Part shown: positions 25,831 through 34,683 of the stretch, piece by piece
How the letters are laid out: every line of letters starts with the position of its first letter
How positions within the stretch are numbered: the stretch's first letter is position 1
Assembly: GCF_022640935.1 (NCBI RefSeq)
Contig: NZ_JALCCV010000004.1
Coordinates: 31,211-95,210 of the forward strand
Direction: 5' to 3'
Source: Bifidobacterium sp.
GTDB taxonomy: Bacteria; Actinomycetota; Actinomycetes; Actinomycetales; Bifidobacteriaceae
DNA length: 64,000 nt
Position numbers and translations under genes: made by a program
The notes under the pieces: generated by a model
What the model was told of the DNA's origin: nothing
What the model saw: only the letters and a program-made list of their open reading frames with translations
The model's database searches: none

Positions 25831-27954
25831 CTACTCGACCTGCTCGGAGAGCTCCATCCATTCGTCTTCCAGAGATTGAGTCTCGTTCCGCACGTCGCCC
25901 AGTTGCCCATTGAGTTCGTTGAGCCCTTGGAAATCGCTGGGGTCATGTGCGGCCATGAGACTTTCGATGTCGGCTTTGCTCTCTTCGAGCTTGGCCAGCC
26001 GTCGCTCGATGGCCGAAATGCGCTTGGTGGCGTCGTGAAAGGCCCTGCCGCTGAGCTTCTCATCGCCTTCGCCATTCTCATCGCCCGGCACATCGTCAAT
26101 TCCCGCATTCCCCGACGATTGGCCGGCCGCAGAAGCGTTCGCGTCAGAACCCGCCTGCGCCGCCTCGATCATCGCAAGATAATCGTCCACGCCGCCGGGC
26201 AGGTGGCGCACCTTGCCGCCGATGAGCGCGAATTGCTGGTCGGTGACGCGTTCGAGCAGATACCGGTCGTGCGAAACTACGATCAACGTGCCCGGCCAGG
26301 TGTCAAGCAAGTCTTCCATCACGGCGAGCATGTCGGTGTCCAGATCGTTGCCAGGCTCGTCCATGATGAGCACGTTCGGCTCGTCGAGCAGGATGAGAAG
26401 CAGCTGCATGCGTCGCTTCTGGCCGCCCGACAGGTCGCCGATCGGCGTCATCAGCTGCGCTGATTCGAAGCCGAGCCGCTCCATGAGCTGCGCGGGGGTG
26501 ACCTCTTTGCCCTCGACGATGTAGCTGGGCTTATAGCGGCTCAGCACTTCCTTGACCTTATAGGCGTTGAGCTTCTCCAACTCGTCCAAGCGCTGCGTGA
26601 GCACGGCGAATTTCACGGTTTTGCCGATATTCACCCGTCCGGCGGTCGGGGTCAGCGTCCCGTCGATGATGCTGAGCAATGTCGATTTGCCCGCGCCGTT
26701 CGCCCCCACAATGCCGAAACGGTCGCCAGGGCCGATCAGCCACGTCACGTCGTCGAGAATCATGCGGCCGCTGACACGGACGCGGCGTGCCGCCGAAGTG
26801 ATATCCGGGTCACTGCCATCATCGGCAGGATCGTCTTCGCCCGCGGGCTTCTGCGCAGCTCCGGCACCAGCCAGCCGCGGATCGTTGGCGTCATCGACGT
26901 CCAGATCGAGAGAGCCGGTAAGCACCGGCTCGGCGTACAAGGCTGGCACGATATCCGACTGCGCCGGCGCGGCATCCGGACCCGCATCCGATGCCGCGGG
27001 CGAGGATTCGCCGCCGCCGACGCCGCCTGCCGCCGACGCCGCGCTCCCCCGCGTGCGATCCCGGAAGATCTGCGTCACGTCAAGCAGGTCCACGACCTGC
27101 TTGCCCAACCGGGACGTGGCCATCTGTTTAAGCTGCAAGGTGTCGCGCATCGGCGGTACATCGGAGATCAGCGCGTTCGCCTGTTTGACATGGAACTTCT
27201 GCTTGGTGGCGCGTGCTCGTGCGCCACGCGAGAGCCAGGCGAGCTCCTTGCGCGCCAGATTGCGCCGCCGTTCTTCGCGCGCCCCGGCCTGCCGGTCACG
27301 TTCGACGCGCTGCAGCATGTAGGCGCTGTAACCGCCTTCGAAGGGGTCGATGGCGCCGTCATGCACCTCCCACATGGATTCGCACACTTCATCGAGGAAC
27401 CAGCGGTCGTGCGTCACCAGCAGCAGCGCGCCCTGGCCCGTGGCCCAGCGCTGACGCAAATGCTCGGCGAGCCAGTGGATCGTCACGATATCCAAATGGT
27501 TCGTCGGCTCGTCAAGTGCCAGGATGTCCCAGTCGCGCAGCAGCAGCCGTGCCAGATCGGCACGGCGACGTTGCCCGCCGGACAAGGTTCCGATTCTCGC
27601 ATCGAGGCTCAATCCGCCCAAGAGCGCTTCAACGATTTCGCGCGAACGTGAGTCGGCGGCCCACTCGTAATCCTCGCGGCCTTCCAACGCGGCTTGGCGT
27701 AGGGTGGCGTTGTCGTCCAAGGGGTCGCGCTGATTCAACATGCCGAAAGTCAGTCCATTGCGCCGCGTGACGCGCCCGGAATCCGGCTCTTGCACGCCGT
27801 TCAGCATCCGCAGCAGCGTGGATTTGCCGTCGCCGTTGCGGCCGACAATGCCGATGCGGTCCCCTTCGAACACGCCCTGCGTCACATCGGTGAATACTGT
27901 TTTAGTGGCGAAGCTGAGCGAAACATGCTCTAATCCCAAGTCATACGTAGGCAT
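25831..27954 (-). CDS. ABC-F family ATPase (Uup/EttA-like)
   Basis: A soluble protein with two ATP-binding cassettes and no membrane domain, as in ribosome-associated ABC-F factors. The first cassette has Walker A GRNGDGKST and signature LSGGQRRRADLA; the second has GANGAGKST, LSGGQKRRMQLL and LIMDEPGNDLD. The linker between them is enlarged by about 90 low-complexity residues. A C-terminal coiled coil (KRISAIERRLAKLEESKADI) recalls Uup. 707 residues from ATG 27954; AGAAG is the only upstream ribosome site, and the frame extends 56 codons further. Whether it is a translation factor, a Uup-type protein or an antibiotic-resistance factor cannot be decided here. Confidence 0.88.
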   Translation of the reverse strand: MPTYDLGLEHVSLSFATKTVFTDVTQGVFEGDRIGIVGRNGDGKSTLLRMLNGVQEPDSGRVTRRNGLTFGMLNQRDPLDDNATLRQAALEGREDYEWAADSRSREIVEALLGGLSLDARIGTLSGGQRRRADLARLLLRDWDILALDEPTNHLDIVTIHWLAEHLRQRWATGQGALLLVTHDRWFLDEVCESMWEVHDGAIDPFEGGYSAYMLQRVERDRQAGAREERRRNLARKELAWLSRGARARATKQKFHVKQANALISDVPPMRDTLQLKQMATSRLGKQVVDLLDVTQIFRDRTRGSAASAAGGVGGGESSPAASDAGPDAAPAQSDIVPALYAEPVLTGSLDLDVDDANDPRLAGAGAAQKPAGEDDPADDGSDPDITSAARRVRVSGRMILDDVTWLIGPGDRFGIVGANGAGKSTLLSIIDGTLTPTAGRVNIGKTVKFAVLTQRLDELEKLNAYKVKEVLSRYKPSYIVEGKEVTPAQLMERLGFESAQLMTPIGDLSGGQKRRMQLLLILLDEPNVLIMDEPGNDLDTDMLAVMEDLLDTWPGTLIVVSHDRYLLERVTDQQFALIGGKVRHLPGGVDDYLAMIEAAQAGSDANASAAGQSSGNAGIDDVPGDENGEGDEKLSGRAFHDATKRISAIERRLAKLEESKADIESLMAAHDPSDFQGLNELNGQLGDVRNETQSLEDEWMELSEQVE

Positions 27955-28088
27955 AAGGCTTCTTACTATACCGCCAGCCCTAGGCACGCGCCATGCCGCT
28001 GCACTCACCGTGCCATCAGCGAGCAGCATCCACACTGCTGCAGATGGAGTCCTCGCACCTTTGGCACGGAGGATCGCCTCATCGGTTT

Positions 28089-28811
28089 CTACGCTGTCAG
28101 CGAGCGCGCATACGTGCTGCACCGCGCTGCGAAGCCGGAGAAGACCTGTTCGGCAAGCGGCTGGAGCTGGGGGTTGTATTCATCGAAATCGGCTTGGATT
28201 TTGGCGATCTGCGTTTTTTTGAGGCTGTCTGTCATCGCCGGCTCACTCAGCCACTCGTCCAGCAGCGGACGCGTGACCTCGAGATGGAACTGCAGTCCCA
28301 GCGCCGAGCCGAAGCGGAACGCCTGATTGGCCGTCGCCTGCGATTTGGCGAGCAGCGTCCCGCCCTCGGGCACCGCCACCGTGTCGGTGTGCCAGTGCAG
28401 CACATTGAGCTGCTTGTTCCACATCGAAAAATAATCATGTTTGGCGACGCTTTTGATCGGCGCGAAGCCGATTTCCGAAGTGGCACCCTTGCTCAGTTTT
28501 GCGCCGAGGGCTGTGGCGATGAGCTGATGACCCAGACAGATGCCCAGCAGCGGCTTGCCGACGCTGATCGCGGCGCGCACGAGCTTCGCTTCGCTTTTGA
28601 GACCGGGGTAATGCTCGAAATCAGTGGCGTCCATCGGCCCGCCCATGATCACCACACCCGCAAGCTCGTCGAAATCCGGCAGCTTCGCCTTTTTCTGGTC
28701 CGCGATGATCACAGTCTGGGCGGCCATATCCAAATCCTCGAGATTGTCGAGTATGCGTCCTGGTTTCTCCCACGGGACATGCTGCACAATAAGCACTTGC
28801 GGTGAAGTCAT
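28089..28811 (-). CDS. Class I glutamine amidotransferase-like protein
   Basis: 240 residues of a stand-alone GATase1 fold. The nucleophile elbow is LLGICLGHQLIATALGA with the catalytic Cys; the catalytic His/Glu pair is in GLQFHLEV; VIMGGPMDATDFEHY forms the oxyanion region. There is no synthetase domain, so this is the GMP-synthase-like type 1 amidotransferase family, whose members include gamma-glutamyl-metabolite hydrolases. The substrate is unknown. ATG 28811 follows TAGAGG. It is divergent from cysS with an 80-nt gap. Confidence 0.88.
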   Translation of the reverse strand: MTSPQVLIVQHVPWEKPGRILDNLEDLDMAAQTVIIADQKKAKLPDFDELAGVVIMGGPMDATDFEHYPGLKSEAKLVRAAISVGKPLLGICLGHQLIATALGAKLSKGATSEIGFAPIKSVAKHDYFSMWNKQLNVLHWHTDTVAVPEGGTLLAKSQATANQAFRFGSALGLQFHLEVTRPLLDEWLSEPAMTDSLKKTQIAKIQADFDEYNPQLQPLAEQVFSGFAARCSTYARSLTA

Positions 28812-28891
28812 AGCCTCTATTGTGACATTGCCCCTGTAAACGGCGGTTCAGCTGTGGAATGTTGTCTGGGAACGCTAATACCCTCAGAGGC

Positions 28892-30661
28892 ATGACAGAT
28901 GCCGAAAAACCGCTCGATGCCAACAGTTTGCAGGCTCACGCGGCCGCCAGGCTGCAGCTGTACGACACCGCTTCGCACGCGGTGTCGCGCTTCGTGCCCA
29001 TCGTGCCCGGCAAGGTCGGCATCTATGTGTGCGGCGCCACGGTGCAGAGCTCGCCGCACATCGGCCATATCCGCGCGGCGGTCGCTTTCGACGTTGTGCG
29101 CCGCTGGCTGCTGCGGCTAGGGTACAAAGTCACGTTCGTACGCAATGTGACCGACATCGACGACAAGATCATCGACAAAGCCGCAGCCGCCGGCCAGCAG
29201 TGGTGGGAGCGGGCGTACTTCTACGAGCGCGAGTTCACGAAGGCATACGATGCGCTCGGCGTGCTGCCGCCGACCTATGAGCCACGCGCCACCGGGCATG
29301 TGACCGACATGGTCGAGCTGATCGGGCGCATCATCGACAACGGCCATGCGTATGTCGTGCGCGACGAGAATGGCGAGCCGACCGGCAACGTGTATTTCGA
29401 CGTGGCGAGCTGGCCGCGATACGGCGAGTTGACGCATCAGAAGCGGTCTGCCGGCGTGGACGCAGCGGCCGAAGCCGATGAAGCCGCAGCCGTCGCCGAC
29501 CGCATGGGCCCGAGCGTGGACGCGGCTGGCGGCGACAAATACAATCCCGTCGATCCGGCCGACGCCTCGCCCGACAAGCATGACGTGCGCGATTTCGCAT
29601 TATGGAAGTCGCCGAAGCCCAGCGATCCGCCGACTGCGCGCTGGCGTACTCCCTTTGGCATCGGCCGGCCCGGCTGGCATATCGAATGCTCCGCGATGAG
29701 CCACCGGTATCTTGGCGATATGTTCGACATCCACGGCGGCGGGCTGGACCTGCGCTTCCCCCACCACGAGAACGAGATGGCGCAGACGAAGGCAGCCGGC
29801 TGGAATTCAGCAGCCCGCTGGATGCATTCGGCATGGGTGACCGCCAAGGGCGAGAAAATGTCGAAGTCCTTGGGCAATGGACTGTCAGTGCCGGCAGTGC
29901 TGGCGCAGGACACGGCATGGGTGGTGCGCTACGCGCTGGGATCCGTGCAATACCGCTCGATGCTCGAATGGTCGGATCAGACGCTCGCCGAGGCACGATC
30001 CGCCTTCGGGCGCATCAGCAACTTCATCGAGCGTGCCGGCATCGCCCTCGCTGACTTCGGCGGGCAACCCCCGCGCGAGGAAATCACTGCCGTTCCCGCC
30101 GATGCCCTGCCCACCGACTTTGTCGTCGCCATGAACGACGACATCAACGTCTCCGGCGCAACCGCCGCGATCTTTACCGCGATTCGCAGCGGCAATACGC
30201 TGTTGGCGAGTCTGGCCGCGGAATCTGGTCAGACCGGCTCTGCGAAAGGTGGTCAGACCGGTTCCGCACAAGATGGCGCCGGTCAGGCCGACCAGACCTC
30301 TCAGGCTGCTGCCGACGCTCCGACCATTGCGGGCGCGGAGAAGACAGCGGATGGTGCCACAACCGAAGACTTGCTCCGGAACACGCTGATTTCAGTGCGC
30401 GCGATGCTCGATACGCTCGGCCTCGACCCGCTGGCCGAGCCGTGGGTTGGAGAGGCGGTCGGCACTGGTTCAATCTCTGCTGGCGCCGGCCCATCCGAGC
30501 ATGAGGTTCTGGACACGCTGATCACCGAACAACTCGCCGCCCGCGCCCGGGCACGCAAAACCAAGGACTTTGCCAAGGCCGATGCGATCCGCGATTCGTT
30601 GAACGCCGCCGGCATCGCCATCGAAGATGGCCCGAACGGTTCCACATGGAGTCTGGCGTAG
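28892..30661 (+). CDS. cysS: Cysteine--tRNA ligase
   Basis: Charges tRNA-Cys. VCGATVQSSPHIGHIRAAV contains the zinc Cys and the HIGH motif. HIECSAMSHRYLGD and FDIHGGGLDLRFPHHENE supply further zinc ligands, and KGEKMSKSLGN is the KMSKS loop. At 589 residues it is about 100 longer than usual because of two inserts: an Ala/Asp-rich one after YGELTHQKR, and a repetitive one before the C-terminal DALR-like region (GQTGSA repeats). The C-terminal tRNA-binding helix RARARKTKDFAKADAIRDSL is intact. ATG 28892 follows AGAGG. Confidence 0.96.
   Translation: MTDAEKPLDANSLQAHAAARLQLYDTASHAVSRFVPIVPGKVGIYVCGATVQSSPHIGHIRAAVAFDVVRRWLLRLGYKVTFVRNVTDIDDKIIDKAAAAGQQWWERAYFYEREFTKAYDALGVLPPTYEPRATGHVTDMVELIGRIIDNGHAYVVRDENGEPTGNVYFDVASWPRYGELTHQKRSAGVDAAAEADEAAAVADRMGPSVDAAGGDKYNPVDPADASPDKHDVRDFALWKSPKPSDPPTARWRTPFGIGRPGWHIECSAMSHRYLGDMFDIHGGGLDLRFPHHENEMAQTKAAGWNSAARWMHSAWVTAKGEKMSKSLGNGLSVPAVLAQDTAWVVRYALGSVQYRSMLEWSDQTLAEARSAFGRISNFIERAGIALADFGGQPPREEITAVPADALPTDFVVAMNDDINVSGATAAIFTAIRSGNTLLASLAAESGQTGSAKGGQTGSAQDGAGQADQTSQAAADAPTIAGAEKTADGATTEDLLRNTLISVRAMLDTLGLDPLAEPWVGEAVGTGSISAGAGPSEHEVLDTLITEQLAARARARKTKDFAKADAIRDSLNAAGIAIEDGPNGSTWSLA
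30227..30274 (+). repeat. 24-bp tandem repeat inside cysS
   Basis: Two in-frame 24-nt units start GGTCAGACCGG at 30227 and 30251, encoding GQTGSAKG and GQTGSAQD. A degenerate third (GGTCAGGCCG) follows at 30281. It lies in the low-complexity insert before the anticodon-binding part of CysRS. Confidence 0.85.
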
Positions 30662-30754
30662 CAGCAGGCCGCCGCTCTGGCGCCCACGAGGGATTACTGG
30701 CACTCAACGGACGTTTGCCGACGGCAGAGGCAGCGGCAACACGGCCGCGGAAAA

Positions 30755-30788
30755 GTGTCTGCGGTCAGGCCGCACGAACCGCAGACAC
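30755..30788 (+). terminator. Hairpin after cysS
   Basis: GTGTCTGCGGT pairs exactly with ACCGCAGACAC (11 bp, 12-nt loop), 93 nt after the cysS stop. No long T-run follows. Confidence 0.55.
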
Positions 30789-30859
30789 CTCAGGATGATT
30801 GCACACCAAGTTCCTCAACCGTTCACTTTGTAGCCATAGCGGCTGCCCACTTCGCCTAT

Positions 30860-30880
30860 GGACAGTCCGCGAGACTGCCC
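30860..30880 (-). terminator. Hairpin after the pyruvate oxidase gene
   Basis: On the minus strand GGGCAGTC pairs with GACTGTCC (8 positions, one wobble) about 20 nt after the pox stop. A short stem without a clear T-run. Confidence 0.4.
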
Positions 30881-30898
30881 ACTTTATGGCTCAGCAGT

Positions 30899-32746
30899 TC
30901 AGAACCCGCCCTGCTCGACGGTTTTGATGCGGGCTTCGAGGCCTTCCTGCTCGAGGAAGTAGCTCAGCGGCTTCAGCCCAAATGCCTCGTAGCGCTTCTT
31001 GAAGGCGTCGATCTGCTCAGCCGAATACAGGCGCGGCTCAAGTTCTAGCATTTCGGCCGGCAGCGGGCGCTCGTTGCTGATTTTGGCGTCGATGACGACG
31101 ACCTTGCCATCGCGCGCCTCCTGCACGGCCTGCGCGAACACGCCGTGCACCTGGCTGATCTCGGTGACCGTATGACCGACGGCGCCCATCGCTTCGGCGA
31201 GCTTGGCGTAATCGATGTCCATGAAATGCACGCCGAGGTAGCCGAGGTTGGTATCCTCCTGCTCATCTTTAATGAAGCCGAACTGCTGGTTGCTGAAGAC
31301 CACATGGATGGTCGGCAGCTCATACTGCACGGCGGTCGCGAGATCCTGCATCGTCATGTTGAAGCCGCCGTCGCCCGCAAGATTCCACACCTGGCGGTCA
31401 GGGAAATCGAGCTTGGCGCTGATCGCGCCCGGGATGCCGACGCCCATCGTCGCGAAGAGCGAGGAGGTGCGCCACATCTGCTTGGGATTCATGTGCAGGT
31501 GACGGATCGAGGTCTGGGTCACATCGCCGACGTCGATCGAGAAGATCGCGTCCTCGTCGGCCACCTGGTTGATGGCGTCATAGACCTGATAGAGCTGCAA
31601 ATCGCCCTTGGTCTTCTTCTCGAGCATGGTGACGTATTCGCGCCAGTTGGCGACATTCGCAAGGTTCGCGCGCCACCAGCCGGTGCTTTCCTTCTCGTCG
31701 ACCTTCACGCAGATCGCGCGCAGCGCGTCGCCCGCGTCGCCCAGGATGGCGACGTCGGCGTTGTGACGCTTGCCGAGCTTGGAGGGGTCGATGTCGATCT
31801 GGATGAACTTCTTGACGTTCTTGAAGACTTTGGACACCTCGGCGAAGGGATAGTTGTTGCCGACGAACAGCACCGTGTCCGCCTCGGGGAAGCATTCGAC
31901 CGACGGCTTAGTGGAGACGCGGTTCGGACTGCCAAGCAGCGCCTCATAGTCCGAAGGGAAATTATCGAAGCTGATGCCGGTGTTGGCCAGCGGGGCCTTG
32001 ATCTTGCGGCTCAGGTCGATCACGGCCTGCCCGTTGCCGCGCGTGCCGATGCCAGCGAAGATGACCGGACGCTCAGCCTGGTTCAGCAGTTCGACAGCGG
32101 CGTCGATGTCTTCGGTGTTGAGTACCGGGTTCGGGTAGCGCCGATGCGCATGAGCAGCGGAATACCAGCCGCCCTGCGGAATGTCGACCCAGCCGAGATC
32201 GACCGGGATCTGTACGACGGCAACGCCGTTCTTGGCATAGGCTTGGCGGATCGCCTCGTCGATGACATGCGGCATCTGGTCGGCGGTGGAGACCTGCCGG
32301 TTGTAGATGGCGACATCGGCGTAGATCGGGTTCTCGTTCATCTCCTGGAAGGTGTCCCAGTTGAGCCCGGCGGTGCCAAACTGGCCGATGAGCGCGAGCA
32401 CCGGGACATGCTCTTCGCGTGCGTCGTACAGCCCCTGCAGAGTATGCGTGCCGCCAGGGCCCGCCGAGCCGAAACACACGCCAATGTGGCCGGTGTATTT
32501 GGCGTGCATGGAGGCGGCCAAGGCACCGACTTCCTCGTGGCGCACCTGGATGTAGTCGATGTTGTCGCGCTCGACATACAGCGCGTCCATCAGCGAGTTG
32601 ATCGAGCCGCCCGGGATGCCGAAGATGTGTTTGACGCCCCAAGACTCAAGGACCTTGACGGTAGCGACGCCGGCCTTGATGGTTCCTTCCTTGTGCTGGT
32701 TCGCGGTTTTGGCATCAAAACCGAACTGAATGACATTCTTTGCCAT
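30899..32746 (-). CDS. Pyruvate oxidase (ThDP- and FAD-dependent)
   Basis: Predicted to oxidise pyruvate with O2 and phosphate to acetyl phosphate, CO2 and H2O2, or to pass electrons to quinone. The 615 residues show GVKHIFGIPGGSINSLMDAL and the catalytic Glu in IQVRHEEVGALAASMHA, a middle FAD domain (FAGIGTRGNGQAV onward), and the ThDP/Mg motif GDGGFNMTMQDLATA. The overall pattern is close to lactobacillar POX and distinct from IlvB in this window. AAGGAGACTC precedes ATG 32746, an ideal ribosome site. The gene stands alone, convergent with cysS and divergent from ffh. Phosphate-dependent versus quinone-dependent activity cannot be resolved from motifs alone. Confidence 0.88.
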   Translation of the reverse strand: MAKNVIQFGFDAKTANQHKEGTIKAGVATVKVLESWGVKHIFGIPGGSINSLMDALYVERDNIDYIQVRHEEVGALAASMHAKYTGHIGVCFGSAGPGGTHTLQGLYDAREEHVPVLALIGQFGTAGLNWDTFQEMNENPIYADVAIYNRQVSTADQMPHVIDEAIRQAYAKNGVAVVQIPVDLGWVDIPQGGWYSAAHAHRRYPNPVLNTEDIDAAVELLNQAERPVIFAGIGTRGNGQAVIDLSRKIKAPLANTGISFDNFPSDYEALLGSPNRVSTKPSVECFPEADTVLFVGNNYPFAEVSKVFKNVKKFIQIDIDPSKLGKRHNADVAILGDAGDALRAICVKVDEKESTGWWRANLANVANWREYVTMLEKKTKGDLQLYQVYDAINQVADEDAIFSIDVGDVTQTSIRHLHMNPKQMWRTSSLFATMGVGIPGAISAKLDFPDRQVWNLAGDGGFNMTMQDLATAVQYELPTIHVVFSNQQFGFIKDEQEDTNLGYLGVHFMDIDYAKLAEAMGAVGHTVTEISQVHGVFAQAVQEARDGKVVVIDAKISNERPLPAEMLELEPRLYSAEQIDAFKKRYEAFGLKPLSYFLEQEGLEARIKTVEQGGF

Positions 32747-33027
32747 GAGTCTCCTTTGCGTGCAACCGTGCAGGCTGCGGATAGCTGGGTATCGTCCTAT
32801 TCGCCCGTGTGCGCGGCCACCATGATCAGCTAACCTCATTGTTTCAGGACCGCCGACCCGCCTCTATGCGTTGAGGCACGCATCGCGTAGCACGCTTATT
32901 GTTAGGTTACCATTCCAGCTCCGCTGTGCCACAAGGTTTCCTATGAGCTTCATCACACTGATGTGATTATCCTCATATCATTGTTCTGTGCACGTTCTCC
33001 CTACGAACGGTTAGACTGAATGGCATT

Positions 33028-34683
33028 ATGGCAGCATTTAGTTCTTTGACAGACCGGCTTTCGAATGCCTTCAGGCATTTACGGGGCAAGGGCAAACTTT
33101 CCGAGGCGGATATCGACGGGACCATCCGCGAGATACGCCGCGCGCTTCTCGACGCCGATGTGTCGCTGGAAGTCGTGCGGTCCTTCACCGCGAAGATCCG
33201 CGAGCGCGCGCTGGGCGAGGAGGTCTCGCAGGCGCTCAATCCGGCGCAGCAGGTGGTGCAGATCGTCAATGAGGAGCTGACCGCGATTTTGGGCGCGGGT
33301 GTGGACCGGCCGCTGAACTTCGCGAAGAATCCACCGACGATCATCATGCTCGCCGGCTTGCAGGGCGCGGGCAAGACCACGCTGGCCGGCAAGCTCGGCT
33401 ACTGGCTCAGGGACGCAGGGCATACGCCGCTGCTGGTGGCGGCCGATTTGCAGCGCCCGAACGCAGTGACGCAGCTGCAGGTGGTCGGCGAACGCGCGGG
33501 CGTTCCTGTCTACGCGCCGGAAAAGGGCGTCCAATCAGCCGGCGGCGATGCGGTCTCCGCACCTGGGGCAACGAGTGGCGACCCAGTCAAAGTGGCCCGT
33601 GACTCGGTCGAGCTGGCGAAGGCCAAGCTCTATGACACTCTGATCATCGACACGGCAGGCCGTCTCGGCGTCGACGCGGCGCTGATGAGGCAGGCCCGCG
33701 ACATCCGCGATGCAGTGCATCCCAATGAGATCCTCTTCGTCATCGACGCGATGATCGGCCAGGATGCGGTGCAGACCGCGAAGGCATTCGACGAGGGCGT
33801 GGACTTCACCGGCGTCGTGCTTTCCAAGCTCGATGGCGACGCCCGCGGCGGCGCGGCGCTTTCGGTCGCCAGCGTGACCGGCAAGCCGATCCTCTTCGCC
33901 TCGAATGGCGAGGGCCTCACAGACTTCGAAGTGTTCCACCCCGACCGCATGGCCTCGCGCATCCTCGACATGGGCGACATCCTCACTTTGATCGAGCAGG
34001 CGCAGAAGCAGTTCGACGAGGAAGAAGCCAAGAAGGCCGCGCAGAAGATGTCGAAGGGCACCTTCGGCCTTGACGACTTCCTCGAGCAGCTGCAGCAGGT
34101 GCGCAAGCTCGGGTCGATGAAGAGCCTGTTGGGCATGATTCCCGGCATGGCGCAGCATCGCAAGGAGCTCGAGCAGTTCGACGAGCATGAGATCGACCGC
34201 ACGGAGGCCATTATTCACTCCATGACGCCGACCGAGCGCCGCGATCCTTCGATCATCGACGGTTCACGGCGCGCGCGTATCGCATACGGCTCCGGCAACA
34301 CCGTTTCCGCAGTCAATGGGCTGCTGCAGCGTTTCGAGCAGGCCGCGAAGATGATGCGCCGCATGTCGAACAAATCCGGCATGGGCGGCATCCCCGGCTT
34401 CGGCGGGCCTGCCGCTGGCTCTGGCAAAAAGAGCGGCAAGAAGAACAAGAAGAGGCGTTCCAAGTCCGGCAACCCGATGAAGCGCGAGGCCGAGGAAAAA
34501 GCGTTGCGCGAACGGCTTGCCGGCACCGACGGAGCCAAGTCCGGCGGCTCGGCCTTCGCCAAGAAGCCGCAGAATCCAACTCTTCCTGCCGGTCTGCAGG
34601 AGGCTTTGGGCGGCGCAGGAGAGAACGGCGAACCGACGCTGCCGCCGAATCTGGGCGGCGGACTGTCCGGTCTGTTCGGATGA
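33028..34683 (+). CDS. ffh: Signal recognition particle protein Ffh
   Basis: SRP GTPase that targets nascent membrane proteins. The N domain is at residues 1-90. The G domain has P-loop GLQGAGKTTLAGKL, DTAGR and SKLDGDARGGAAL. The M domain follows GTFGLDDFLEQLQQVRKLG and is Met-rich. The 551 residues include a 13-residue insert in the G domain (after YAPEKGVQ) and a long basic Gly/Lys-rich C-terminus. No strong Shine-Dalgarno precedes ATG 33028. The stop overlaps the next start (ATGA). Confidence 0.97.
   Translation: MAAFSSLTDRLSNAFRHLRGKGKLSEADIDGTIREIRRALLDADVSLEVVRSFTAKIRERALGEEVSQALNPAQQVVQIVNEELTAILGAGVDRPLNFAKNPPTIIMLAGLQGAGKTTLAGKLGYWLRDAGHTPLLVAADLQRPNAVTQLQVVGERAGVPVYAPEKGVQSAGGDAVSAPGATSGDPVKVARDSVELAKAKLYDTLIIDTAGRLGVDAALMRQARDIRDAVHPNEILFVIDAMIGQDAVQTAKAFDEGVDFTGVVLSKLDGDARGGAALSVASVTGKPILFASNGEGLTDFEVFHPDRMASRILDMGDILTLIEQAQKQFDEEEAKKAAQKMSKGTFGLDDFLEQLQQVRKLGSMKSLLGMIPGMAQHRKELEQFDEHEIDRTEAIIHSMTPTERRDPSIIDGSRRARIAYGSGNTVSAVNGLLQRFEQAAKMMRRMSNKSGMGGIPGFGGPAAGSGKKSGKKNKKRRSKSGNPMKREAEEKALRERLAGTDGAKSGGSAFAKKPQNPTLPAGLQEALGGAGENGEPTLPPNLGGGLSGLFG

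Noticed and set aside
31145..32833. 562-codon open frame antisense to pyruvate oxidase
   Set aside because: Mirror frame of the pox codons with Val/Asp/His-rich composition and no family features.
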